Of a stretch of DNA of 64,000 nt, positions 27,495-36,074 are shown piece after piece (the first letter of the stretch is position 1; every line of letters starts with the position of its first letter). This DNA is from Rhodanobacter sp. MP7CTX1 (lineage in GTDB: Bacteria > Pseudomonadota > Gammaproteobacteria > Xanthomonadales > Rhodanobacteraceae). The notes beneath the pieces were generated by a model, which saw nothing but the letters and a program-made list of their open reading frames with translations, searched no databases and was not told the origin of the DNA. Location: the NCBI RefSeq assembly GCF_014205795.1, contig NZ_JACHCN010000014.1, positions 1 through 64,000 of the forward strand, written 5' to 3'. A program made the translations under genes and the position numbers.

Positions 27495-28961
27495 CTAGAC
27501 GGATATGGCGTGTTGCTGCCGTGACGCGATGTACAACGGCACTCGAATCCTGAAACGGGTGCCCTTGCCGGGTGCACTGGTTATATCGATCGCACCGCCT
27601 GCCGCCTTGATCATGCTGGCGACGACCGCGAGCCCGAGCCCGGTTCCGCGTCCGAAAGGTTTGGTGGTGTAGAACGGTTCGAACACCTTGGCCTGGACTT
27701 CGGGGCTCATGCCCATACCGGTATCGACAAGGCTCAGCAGTAAAGTTGGTTCCGCTCCATCGCGCTCCGGGTCGCGCTCCATATCCTGTTCCAGAATCAG
27801 GCTGAAGCGGCCGCCGTCGGGCATCGCATCGCGCGCGTTCGCCGCAATATTGAGAATCATCAGCTCGAATTGGCCGCGATCCAGACGTATCGGCATATCG
27901 TGGGCGCGCAACACGATATCGAGCTGAATGTAGGAGCCAAGCAGCTGGCGCAGCATCGGTTCGAGCTCGGCGAGTGCACCGGCTGCATCGAATACCTGGG
28001 TGTGACTCGAATCCTGTCGACTGAAATTGAGCAGTTTTCGACTGATCGCCAGCGCGCGCAGCGCAGCTAGCTCGACGCCTTCGAGCGCGTCAAGCAGAGC
28101 TGGCGTACCGCGATCGGCGAGCTGTTCGCGTTGCGACGCGTAGCCAAGTACGACATTCAGCACATTGTCGAAATCGTGTGCAACGCCGCTGGCGGCGCGA
28201 CCGATGGCATCCAGTTTCTGGGAGTGGATCAGCTGGTGCTGGGTGCGCTCGCGCTCCTCCATTTCGGTCTTCAGGAGTTCGTTGGTTCGAGCCAGCACCC
28301 TGGTGTGCTGCAGTGCCTCGGCCAGCATCGTTCGCAGCGCACGAGTCGTGTAGTCAATGGCGAAGCTGATCAACAGGTAGGCCACAGCCAGCATCGGCAG
28401 TGTGTGAAACGCGTCCCCGAAGCTCAGTCTCGGTCCGGGCAACCATAGGGCATCGGCCAGTTGTCCCAATACAAATGAGCCCATCACGGCCGCAAAGACG
28501 GCCCAAGGCGTGCGGCGACCCAGCACGATGCCGCCGATCGCCAGCAATAGTGTTGCCGAAGGGTCGGGCGGCGCGTGGCGATAACCCGTGGTGGCGTAGT
28601 TCGCAGCGAGCGACAACAGGCAGATGCACAGAAAGATCTGAATGCCCGTGTTGAAGTGTCCGCGACGGACTACCACGACGCCGATCCACGCAGCCAGTGC
28701 GACCGCAATGTCGGTGGCGAGATCGGTTATCGCATCCAGCGTCCAGCTTTCGGGTAACCCGACCGATGGCTCGGCGGCCATGTAGTAAAGGCGCCCGAGC
28801 ACGATCGACAGGCCGAACGCGATCATGAGTACTTGAATAAAACGCGCGTTGAGGCGGTCGATCGGACTGTTCGTCGGAGTCCTGTCAAGCCAATCCCGCA
28901 CCGCGCGAACTCCCGGAATCGTCACCGGATTGTCCTCGGAAACTGCGACCTGCCAGACCAT
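27495..28961 (-). CDS. Membrane sensor histidine kinase
   Basis: A sensor kinase of 488 residues. The N-terminal 205 residues hold about five to six hydrophobic segments (for example FIQVLMIAFGLSIVLGRLYY) with little periplasmic sequence, so the signal is probably sensed within the membrane. A short coiled coil (ALQHTRVLARTNELLKTEME) leads to the phosphorylated histidine H262 in GVAHDFDNVL. The ATPase domain has the N box NIAANARDAMPDGG, then VDTGMGMSP and GRGTGLGLAVV. HDFDN differs from the common HDFNN by one residue. The start at 28961 is preferred. It is divergent from the adhesin gene and convergent with its likely response regulator. Confidence 0.9.
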   Translation of the reverse strand: MVWQVAVSEDNPVTIPGVRAVRDWLDRTPTNSPIDRLNARFIQVLMIAFGLSIVLGRLYYMAAEPSVGLPESWTLDAITDLATDIAVALAAWIGVVVVRRGHFNTGIQIFLCICLLSLAANYATTGYRHAPPDPSATLLLAIGGIVLGRRTPWAVFAAVMGSFVLGQLADALWLPGPRLSFGDAFHTLPMLAVAYLLISFAIDYTTRALRTMLAEALQHTRVLARTNELLKTEMEERERTQHQLIHSQKLDAIGRAASGVAHDFDNVLNVVLGYASQREQLADRGTPALLDALEGVELAALRALAISRKLLNFSRQDSSHTQVFDAAGALAELEPMLRQLLGSYIQLDIVLRAHDMPIRLDRGQFELMILNIAANARDAMPDGGRFSLILEQDMERDPERDGAEPTLLLSLVDTGMGMSPEVQAKVFEPFYTTKPFGRGTGLGLAVVASMIKAAGGAIDITSAPGKGTRFRIRVPLYIASRQQHAISV

Positions 28962-28980
28962 TTTTCTCTGCCTGTCTGGC

Positions 28981-29051
28981 GTGAGCAAGCGTGAGTTTCG
29001 TGAGCCCGGAAAGCTGGGTGTGAGCCGTGTGAAAACGTGCGTGACTTCACA
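28981..29051. promoter_or_regulatory. Phased GTGA direct repeats and dyad between kinase and adhesin genes
   Basis: GTGAG or GTGA plus one base occurs at 28981, 28991, 29000, 29020, 29029 and 29041, that is at steps of 10, 9, 20, 9 and 12 bp, close to whole helical turns. TGTGAA (29028-29033) and TTCACA (29046-29051) also form an inverted repeat across a 12-base spacer. OmpR-type regulators bind direct repeats spaced about 10 bp, so this could be a binding array for the neighbouring regulator. A small hairpin, GGGACG with CGTCCC, lies at about 29088-29107. Confidence 0.45.
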
Positions 29052-29204
29052 TTCAGCGTCGCCGAATCTCGAGGTGGATTACACATGGGGACGTCCTTCG
29101 GGCGTCCCTTTCATTGGGCACCTTTAGGCATGCGTTGGCAGTCCGTTGTGAATTGCACCGCGGGGAGCGGGAGCATCGCCGAAGGCTATTTGGGGAGAGT
29201 TCTG

Positions 29205-32200
29205 TTGAACACAATTTACAGCAAAGTCTGGAACCACGCGCTCGGCGCCGTGGTGGTTGCTTCCGAGCACGCCCGTTCGGCGGGTAAGGGACGCAATAGC
29301 ACGGTACGTAAAGCCGTTTTTGCAGCCCTGATGGGTGGTTTCGCGCTGGCGCCGCTGAGCGCCATGGCCTGCGGCACGGCGCTTCCGGGTATCAGTCTTG
29401 CCGATACGACGGATTCGCTGACCTGCACCACCACGATGACGCAAGGCATCCAGGCGGTCACGCCGCCAACGATCACCACCTCTGCGGGCACGGGGATCAG
29501 TGAGGGCGCGGGCTACCTCACGATTTCGGCACCCAACGGCAACGCGCCGATCTTTGCAGCGGTGGGCGGCTATAGCGACGTGGCAGCCGGTTCCGGCGCC
29601 AATACCTTCGGTAGCTACAGCGTCGCCATGGGTACGAACTCCCTGGCGCAGGCTGACAACAGCACGGCTTTGGGTTACAGCTCGAACGCCATGGGCAATG
29701 CAAGCGTGGCTCTCGGCTCCAGCGCGACTTCCGCGGGTGCCAACAGCACGGCTCTGGGCGCGAGCGCGAATGCGGCGACCGATACCAGCTTGGCCGTGGG
29801 TGAAGGCGCACAGGCGACGGGCGCGGCGGCGATGGCGGTGGGTACCGCATCGACCGCCAGCAGCACCAACAGCATTGCGCTGGGTCAGGGCGCGCAGTCA
29901 ACAAGCAACTACGCCATAGCGATCGGTAGTGCGAACTCCGCGGGTCTCATCACAACGGCCAGTGGCTCCAACAGCATTGCGCTTGGTGACGGCGCGCAGG
30001 CAACCTCCAGCAACGCCATGTCCCTAGGCTCCGGTTCGTCGGTGACAGGCTCCAGCGGTGTTGCAATCGGCGTCAACGCGGTGGATACCAAGGTCTCCAA
30101 CGGTGTGGCGATCGGTCCCAACGCAGCGCTCGTGTCGGGCCCCGGTGGCTGGCTGGGCCTTACCAACGACACCGCCGTCGGCAACGGCGCCCTGTCGTCA
30201 GGCGCTACACAGTCCACGGCGATCGGTGCCAGCTCCGTCGTCGGCGATTTGACCAACAACACCAGGATCGCCCAGGCCACCGCTGTGGGCTACTCCGCTT
30301 TTGCAACTGCCAGCGACACCACGGCGCTTGGTGCCGGAACGCAGGCCACCGCGCAGTTCGCAGTGGCGATGGGTTACGGCGCGGTCGCGTCCGGCGTCTC
30401 TTCGCTGGCGATTGGCAACGGTTCGATCTCTCCGGGCGCTGGCTCTACGTCGATTGGCAACAATTCCAAGACCTACGGCGTCAACAGCATTGCCATCGCT
30501 GCTGGCGGCGGCGCGGGATCGGTGGGAGGAGCTCTTACCGACGTAGGTGCAGATAACGCAGTGGTGATCGGCTTCGACGCCGAGGCCAAGCAAACCACGG
30601 GATCCGGCGGATCCGTCCAGAACGCGATAGGGTCGGTCGTCGTTGGCGCCAACGCTATCTCCTACGGTGGTTCGTACGGCGTTGCCGTTGGCTATGGCGC
30701 CGGTGTTGCCCAAGGCAGCGTGGACGCCATCGGCATTGGTCATGGAGCGGTCGGTTACGGCGACGGCGCCATCGGCATTGGCGCAGACTCGTTTGCGATC
30801 GGTCCGGGCTCGATTGCCATCGGTAGCAGCTACTCCGAATTTGGAACCGGTGGTCTCGCGCCGCAGACCGCGGGCACCGAGGCTATCGCGATTGGCTCGA
30901 CCTCCCATGCGTTCAGCGACTACAGCGTCGCGCTAGGTTCGGGGGCCTTTGCCAGCGGCTCCGAATTGTTAGGCGGCGATCCAACGGCCGGATCGATCGC
31001 CATCGGCTACAAGGCGACGGCGGACGGTGACGGCAGCATGGCTCTCGGCCGCAATGCCGTCGCCAATGGTCAGCTCAACACCACCATGACCAACGCCACG
31101 GCCGTCGGCGTCAACAGTGTGGCCTGGGGTACGGACTCGGTGGCGCTCGGCAACCATGCCATTGCGGCCAGTACGAGTGACGAAGCACTCGGCACCAACG
31201 CTTGGGCCGGTGGTGGTTTTGGCGGCACGCGCAACATGGCGATCGGCAATGGCGCCATCGCCGGCAACCCGAACGACGGCGACGTCGATGGAACCCAGCC
31301 CAACCTGGACATCAGCGACTCCATCGCCATCGGTGCCGCATCGAGTGCCAGTGCGAATCAGGCGCAGGCGATGGGTATCAGCGCGATTGCCGCCGGCCAG
31401 CAGAGCTTGTCAACGGGCTTCCAGGCTGACGCCGAGGGTGATTATTCGACCGCCGTAGGCTCCAGCAGCTACGCCTTGGGCGTGGGTGATACGGCTATCG
31501 GTAGCGGAGCGGCTGCATTGGGCACAAACGGCATGGGTACGGCCATTGGCTATGGTGCGACCGTACTGGGGCAGAACGCGGTCGCGCTCGGTGCTAACTC
31601 CATTGCCGATCGGGATAACTCGGTGTCTGTGGGTGCGGTGGGTGCCGAACGGCAGATCACCAACGTTGCCCCCGGTACGCAGGCTACCGATGCTGTCAAT
31701 TTTAGTCAGCTCAATTCAGCGGTTGTATCCGGTGTTGGCCAAGCCACCGCGCTGGCAGTGAACTATGACGCTGCCGACATGAGCAGCATCACGCTGGCTG
31801 GCGCCAGCGGCACGGTAATCCATGGCGTCGCCGCGGGTGTCCAGGGAAGCGACGCGGTGAACATGAACCAGCTCACCACCCTGAGCAACCTGGAGAGTCA
31901 GGACTTCCAGCAGATCAACCTCCTAAATACCCAGATGACTACCGTCCAGGGTGAAATCAGCACGTTGCAGCAGACCCCTTCGGGTGGTGCTGGCATGCCG
32001 AGCACGATTGCAGTGGATGGCACTGGCAGTGCTTCGGTCGTCACCGGTTCGGGTGGCGTAGCGATGGGCACCAATGCCAAGGCCGGCGGCACCAACGGCA
32101 CAGCGGTCGGCGGCAACAGCTTTGCGGCCGGCCCGAACGACACGGCACTGGGCGGCAATGCCCAGGTGAATGCGGACGGCAGCACGGCGGTGGGTGCGAA

Positions 32201-32837
32201 CACCACCATCGCCGCGGCGGCGACGAACGCCGTGGCGGTGGGCGAGAGTGCGTCGGTGACGGCGGCTTCGGGCACGGCCATCGGCCAGGGCGCTTCGGTG
32301 ACTGCGGCCAATGCGGTGGCTCTGGGTCAGGGTTCGGTGGCCAACGTGGCCAATACGGTCTCGGTCGGTACGGCCACCAACCAGCGCCAGATCACCAACG
32401 TTGCGGCCGGTGTGCAGGCGACTGACGCGGCCAACGTCAGCCAGGTCAATGCGGCGCTGGCTACCGCCAAGACCTATACCGATGCGAGCGCGCAGCAGAC
32501 GCTTCAGGCAGCCAACGCCTATACCAACTCGGTCATAGGCAATCAGCAGTCCATCTCCAACCTGCAAGCCCAGATGAATGACCAGTTCAGTCAGGTCAAT
32601 CAGCGTCTGGATCGCGTGGGTGCAATGGGCGCGGCGATGTCGCAGATGACGGCCAACACGTCGGGCCTTGCCGGTGACAACCGCGTGGGCTTCGGTGCCG
32701 GCAACTACAACGGTCAGGGTGCGTTCTCGGTGGGCTACCAGCGTGCGTTCGACTCGAATCGAGCGAGCGTGTCCATCGGTGCGTCGGTATCCGGTTCCGA
32801 ATCTTCGGTCGGCGTCGGCGGCGGCATCAGCTGGTAA
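29205..32837 (+). CDS. Trimeric autotransporter adhesin (YadA-like) with ESPR
   Basis: A very large surface adhesin of 1210 residues. It opens with the extended signal peptide region MNTIYSKVWNHALGAVVVAS, followed by a hydrophobic core that ends near APLSAMA. Residues about 130-810 are a left-handed beta-roll head built from dozens of short repeats of the form AIGxxA or ALGxxA. Neck motifs occur near 815 (RQITNVAPGTQATDAVNFSQ), 872 and 1060, with a second small head between the last two. The C-terminal 90 residues form a coiled stalk and the YadA membrane anchor, ending in aromatic GGGISW. The start is TTG at 29205 with GGAGAG six bases upstream; ATG codons further upstream would bury the signal peptide. 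It likely mediates attachment and biofilm formation. Confidence 0.92.
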   Translation: MNTIYSKVWNHALGAVVVASEHARSAGKGRNSTVRKAVFAALMGGFALAPLSAMACGTALPGISLADTTDSLTCTTTMTQGIQAVTPPTITTSAGTGISEGAGYLTISAPNGNAPIFAAVGGYSDVAAGSGANTFGSYSVAMGTNSLAQADNSTALGYSSNAMGNASVALGSSATSAGANSTALGASANAATDTSLAVGEGAQATGAAAMAVGTASTASSTNSIALGQGAQSTSNYAIAIGSANSAGLITTASGSNSIALGDGAQATSSNAMSLGSGSSVTGSSGVAIGVNAVDTKVSNGVAIGPNAALVSGPGGWLGLTNDTAVGNGALSSGATQSTAIGASSVVGDLTNNTRIAQATAVGYSAFATASDTTALGAGTQATAQFAVAMGYGAVASGVSSLAIGNGSISPGAGSTSIGNNSKTYGVNSIAIAAGGGAGSVGGALTDVGADNAVVIGFDAEAKQTTGSGGSVQNAIGSVVVGANAISYGGSYGVAVGYGAGVAQGSVDAIGIGHGAVGYGDGAIGIGADSFAIGPGSIAIGSSYSEFGTGGLAPQTAGTEAIAIGSTSHAFSDYSVALGSGAFASGSELLGGDPTAGSIAIGYKATADGDGSMALGRNAVANGQLNTTMTNATAVGVNSVAWGTDSVALGNHAIAASTSDEALGTNAWAGGGFGGTRNMAIGNGAIAGNPNDGDVDGTQPNLDISDSIAIGAASSASANQAQAMGISAIAAGQQSLSTGFQADAEGDYSTAVGSSSYALGVGDTAIGSGAAALGTNGMGTAIGYGATVLGQNAVALGANSIADRDNSVSVGAVGAERQITNVAPGTQATDAVNFSQLNSAVVSGVGQATALAVNYDAADMSSITLAGASGTVIHGVAAGVQGSDAVNMNQLTTLSNLESQDFQQINLLNTQMTTVQGEISTLQQTPSGGAGMPSTIAVDGTGSASVVTGSGGVAMGTNAKAGGTNGTAVGGNSFAAGPNDTALGGNAQVNADGSTAVGANTTIAAAATNAVAVGESASVTAASGTAIGQGASVTAANAVALGQGSVANVANTVSVGTATNQRQITNVAAGVQATDAANVSQVNAALATAKTYTDASAQQTLQAANAYTNSVIGNQQSISNLQAQMNDQFSQVNQRLDRVGAMGAAMSQMTANTSGLAGDNRVGFGAGNYNGQGAFSVGYQRAFDSNRASVSIGASVSGSESSVGVGGGISW

Positions 32838-32842
32838 GGCGA

Positions 32843-32863
32843 GAGCGGGGCGCAATGCGCCCC
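32843..32863 (+). terminator. Hairpin after the adhesin gene
   Basis: GCGGGGCGC and GCGCCCCGC form a perfect 9-bp stem with an AAT loop, 5 bp after the adhesin stop. No T-run follows directly. It may be a partial terminator or an mRNA-stabilising hairpin between adhesin and protease, which are only 67 bp apart. Confidence 0.6.
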
Positions 32864-32904
32864 GCCTCCACACCACACGCATTTAATTTTTGGGGATCTA
32901 AATC

Positions 32905-34881
32905 ATGAATCGTTTGACCATGCTTCACCTCGCTGCGCTTACCGCAGCGATTGGCATCCCGTCGGCACACGCTGCCAATTTTTCGATATCGCCAAATGTC
33001 ATCGGCGTTATTAACGCGCGCACCATGCAGGACAGCGGCCAGTACGACCGCTTCATCGTCACCTATCGCAACGGCAGCACGGAGCGTGCGAATTCGCAGG
33101 TTGCCGCGCAGACCATGCTGGTTGCGGCCTCCCGTGCGAAACTTTATGCCACGGCAAATACGACGTCGGGCGTTGCGCTCGGCGTGACCTGGAGGCGCAA
33201 GCTGGCAGTGGGTGCCGACCTGTTGAGCACGAGCCGCAAGCTCAGCAAAACCGAAGCAACCACACTGATGCAGCAGATCGCCACTGACCCTTCGGTAGCA
33301 CATGTCGAAGCCGACGTGATGATGCATGCGGTGAAGGATTTCGCTCAGGCAGCCATCAAGCCTGCCGCCGCCAGCCCGGGCGGCAGCACGCCAAACGACC
33401 CGCTGAATGTCACCAATCATCTTCAGTGGCACATGCAGCCCGGCAATGGCGCCATGACGACAGTGGGTCGTGACACGACCGCCTATCCGAACTGGGGTGG
33501 CAACAACGCCTCCACGGCATGGGCAAGCTATGACGGCACCGGCGTTACCGTGGCGGTGATCGATACCGGCGTCACGCACCATGGCGATCTCAATGAGGGG
33601 TTGACCGGTGCCGGCTATGACGTGATCACCGATGCGCTGACGTCCGGACGTGCCGTCGACGGACGCGTACCCGGTGGTTGGGATACCGGCGACTGGACCA
33701 CGGGCGCGGCCTATTCAAGCTGCAACGGGGGTTCGCCTGAAGCCAGCAGCTGGCACGGCACCCATGTGTTCGGCAATATCGCGGCGGTCAACAGCAACGG
33801 TGTCGGCGTCGATGGCATTGCAACGAATGCTGCGGTGGTGCCGATCCGGGCACTGGGCCATTGCGGTGGCGCCACCTCCGATATCGCCGACGCCATCGAA
33901 TGGGCTTCCGGCGGTACGGTGCCGGGCATCCCGACGAATCCGAATCCCGCCCAGGTCATCAGCATGAGTCTCGGCGGTGCCGGGTCATGCAGTAGCGATG
34001 ATGTCACCAGCACAGCGATCAACGATGCCATTTCGCGTGGCGTCACGGTGGTGGTGGCCGCGGGTAACGACGGGCAAGACGTAGCGAACGCTTCACCGGC
34101 CAGCTGCCCGGGCGTGATCGCGGTGGCCTCGGTGGGCATCACCGGCAAGCGCGCGTTCTATTCCAACTACGGCAACGGCGTCACCATCGCTTCTCCGGGT
34201 GGTGGCATTTATCCCAACGATGCCAGCAGTGGCACCACCACGCCTGATTCAGGCTTCGTCTGGTCGACGGTCAATGACGGTGCGACCACGGAAGATCAGA
34301 CCGCCAATGGCCCGACCTATGGCGGCATGGCTGGTACCTCGCAGGCGACACCGCACGTCACGGGTGTCGTTGCACTGATGATCGAGGCTGTCAAAGAAGC
34401 CGGACACGCCACGCTTACCCCCGCACAGATAAGCCAGGCGTTGACCAATTCGGCACGCAGCTTCCCGGCAGCGCCTGATCACACCATCGGTGCCGGCATC
34501 GTGGACGCCAATGCGGCGATCCAGGCGGCCATCAACATCGACAACATTGCCCCCTCCATCCCGCTCACCAGCGGCGTCGCGGCGACCGCGGCTGGCAGCG
34601 CGGGCGGATCGAACCTGTACAGCGTCAGCGTGCCGGCCGGTGCAACCAACCTGACGATGCGCACGCTGGGCGGTACCGGTGATGTATCGCTCTACGTCAA
34701 GCGCGGCAACCCGCCGGGCTCCAGCGGTGCCGGTGCCGACTTCAGCTCGGTCAAGCCGAACACCAACAACGAGACGGTAGTCGAAACGGCGCCCGCCGGA
34801 GGCGTCTACTACATGCTCGTCACCGGCGGCACGAAGAACTTTGCCGGGGTGCAGGTGCTGGCCAACTTCGTCACGCACTGA
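32905..34881 (+). CDS. Secreted S8 family serine protease (subtilase)
   Basis: An exported subtilisin-like protease of 658 residues. The signal peptide ends near SAHA (residue 23). A propeptide (about 45-145) of inhibitor type carries YDRFIVTYRNGS and ATDPSVAHVEADV. The catalytic domain has D220 (VAVIDTGV), H284 (SSWHGTHVFG), the oxyanion N388 (AAGNDG) and S479 (GTSQATPHV, where most relatives have GTSMATPHV). The C-terminal part after about 550 looks like a PPC domain (GGSNLYSVSVPAGATNL), which is often removed on maturation. GGGGAT precedes the start. It lies 67 bp after the adhesin gene and may be cotranscribed with it. Confidence 0.93.
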   Translation: MNRLTMLHLAALTAAIGIPSAHAANFSISPNVIGVINARTMQDSGQYDRFIVTYRNGSTERANSQVAAQTMLVAASRAKLYATANTTSGVALGVTWRRKLAVGADLLSTSRKLSKTEATTLMQQIATDPSVAHVEADVMMHAVKDFAQAAIKPAAASPGGSTPNDPLNVTNHLQWHMQPGNGAMTTVGRDTTAYPNWGGNNASTAWASYDGTGVTVAVIDTGVTHHGDLNEGLTGAGYDVITDALTSGRAVDGRVPGGWDTGDWTTGAAYSSCNGGSPEASSWHGTHVFGNIAAVNSNGVGVDGIATNAAVVPIRALGHCGGATSDIADAIEWASGGTVPGIPTNPNPAQVISMSLGGAGSCSSDDVTSTAINDAISRGVTVVVAAGNDGQDVANASPASCPGVIAVASVGITGKRAFYSNYGNGVTIASPGGGIYPNDASSGTTTPDSGFVWSTVNDGATTEDQTANGPTYGGMAGTSQATPHVTGVVALMIEAVKEAGHATLTPAQISQALTNSARSFPAAPDHTIGAGIVDANAAIQAAINIDNIAPSIPLTSGVAATAAGSAGGSNLYSVSVPAGATNLTMRTLGGTGDVSLYVKRGNPPGSSGAGADFSSVKPNTNNETVVETAPAGGVYYMLVTGGTKNFAGVQVLANFVTH

Positions 34882-34891
34882 GCCTTGCATG

Positions 34892-34918
34892 CAGCGGTGC
34901 GGTGATATCGCACCGCTG
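34892..34918 (+). terminator. Hairpin after the protease gene
   Basis: CAGCGGTGCG (34892-34901) and CGCACCGCTG (34909-34918) form a perfect 10-bp stem with a 7-base loop, 10 bp after the stop. There is no T-run after it. Confidence 0.55.
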
Positions 34919-35018
34919 TGACAGGGAAAGGCTCGGATGATGGCTAGGCGAGAGCGTTTCCTGGCCCAGTCCCATGCCAGTTGATGGGGTGCGCTTGGTC
35001 AGAGCCAAAGCAAAACCA

Positions 35019-35056
35019 AGCCCGGGCGAGGTTCCTTCCTCGCCCGGGCTTTTTGT
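35019..35056 (+). terminator. Strong Rho-independent terminator
   Basis: AGCCCGGGCGAGG (35019-35031) pairs perfectly with CCTCGCCCGGGCT (35038-35050) around TTCCTT and is followed by TTTTGTTGT. It ends transcription from the adhesin-protease block before ttcA. The 34919-35018 stretch before it shows no gene. Confidence 0.9.
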
Positions 35057-35151
35057 TGTCTCGATTCGTGCTTCACGCGTTCGGGCTTCGGCGCCGGAAG
35101 CGCGCCGGCCAGCCAGCTACAATAACCTTCCTATCTGTCTGATTCGCCGTC

Positions 35152-36018
35152 ATGTCCGCCCAGCCCGACCCCCACCACATGCCAGCCGCCGAGGCCGACA
35201 AACTGGCCAAGCGCCTGCGGCATCAGGTGGGGCAGGCGATTGGCGATTTCGGCATGATCGAGGACGGCGACAAGGTGATGGTGTGCCTGTCTGGGGGCAA
35301 GGACTCGTACACCATGCTGGATATCCTGCTGCAATTGCAGGCGAAGGCGCCGGTGCGCTTCGAGCTGATCGCGGTGAACCTGGACCAGAAGCAGCCGGAT
35401 TACCCTGAGCATGTGCTGCCGGATTACCTGACCGCGCGCGGCGTGCCGTTCCACATCATCGAGCAGGACACCTACAGCACGGTGACGCGGGTGATCCCCG
35501 CAGGCAAGACCATGTGCAGCCTTTGTTCCAGGCTGCGTCGTGGTGCGCTGTACCACTGGGCGGCGGCCAACGGCATCACGAAGATTGCGCTGGGTCATCA
35601 TCGCGACGACATTCTCGCCACGTTTTTCCTCAACTTGTTTTACCAGGCGCAGCTGAAGGCGATGCCGCCGAAGCTGCGCTCCGACGATGGCCGCCATGTG
35701 GTGATCCGGCCGCTGGCGTATTGCAAGGAGGCCGACATCGCCGACTATGCCTCGCTCAAGCAATTCCCGATCATCCCGTGCAACCTTTGCGGCTCGCAGG
35801 ACAACCTGCAGCGCAAGGCGGTGCAGCGAATGCTGGCCGAGTGGGAGCAGGTGCAGCCCGGTCGCAGCGAGAACATCTTCCGCGCGCTGGGCAATGTGTC
35901 ACCCTCGCAGCTGGCCGATCGCGAGCTGTTCGATTTTGCCGCGCTGGGTGCTAGCCCTACTGCGGCTGCCGCATGGCCCCTGGGCGCAGCGGATGAGACG
36001 GCGACAACGCATACTTGA
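35152..36018 (+). CDS. ttcA: tRNA 2-thiocytidine(32) synthetase TtcA
   Basis: An ATP-dependent iron-sulfur enzyme that thiolates cytidine 32 of certain tRNAs. The PP-loop motif is SGGKDS (near residue 47). Two CxxC pairs, in [12 protein letters not shown] and [10 protein letters not shown], provide cysteine ligands for the 4Fe-4S cluster. Its length of 288 residues is close to that of family members. The C-terminal 20 residues are rich in Ala and Thr and not conserved-looking. It is followed 56 bp downstream by the aminotransferase gene on the same strand. Confidence 0.95.
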   Translation: MSAQPDPHHMPAAEADKLAKRLRHQVGQAIGDFGMIEDGDKVMVCLSGGKDSYTMLDILLQLQAKAPVRFELIAVNLDQKQPDYPEHVLPDYLTARGVPFHIIEQDTYSTVTRVIPAGKTMCSLCSRLRRGALYHWAAANGITKIALGHHRDDILATFFLNLFYQAQLKAMPPKLRSDDGRHVVIRPLAYCKEADIADYASLKQFPIIPCNLCGSQDNLQRKAVQRMLAEWEQVQPGRSENIFRALGNVSPSQLADRELFDFAALGASPTAAAAWPLGAADETATTHT

Positions 36019-36074
36019 ATACTTCGGTATCTTTGCAGCCTTGTATTTCCACCCCACCTAGTCGAGTAGCCACC

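Noticed and set aside
29028..29051. CRP/Clp binding site
   Set aside because: The arms TGTGAA and TTCACA are 12 bases apart, wider than the six-base spacer of a CRP-type site.
28989..29204. Cyclic di-GMP riboswitch upstream of the adhesin
   Set aside because: I looked for the conserved GEMM core and tetraloop-receptor parts and did not find them; only a small hairpin is present.
29560..31620. Repetitive DNA in the adhesin as a CRISPR or tandem repeat array
   Set aside because: The repeats are degenerate codon-level copies of a short protein motif in one open frame, not constant repeats with spacers.
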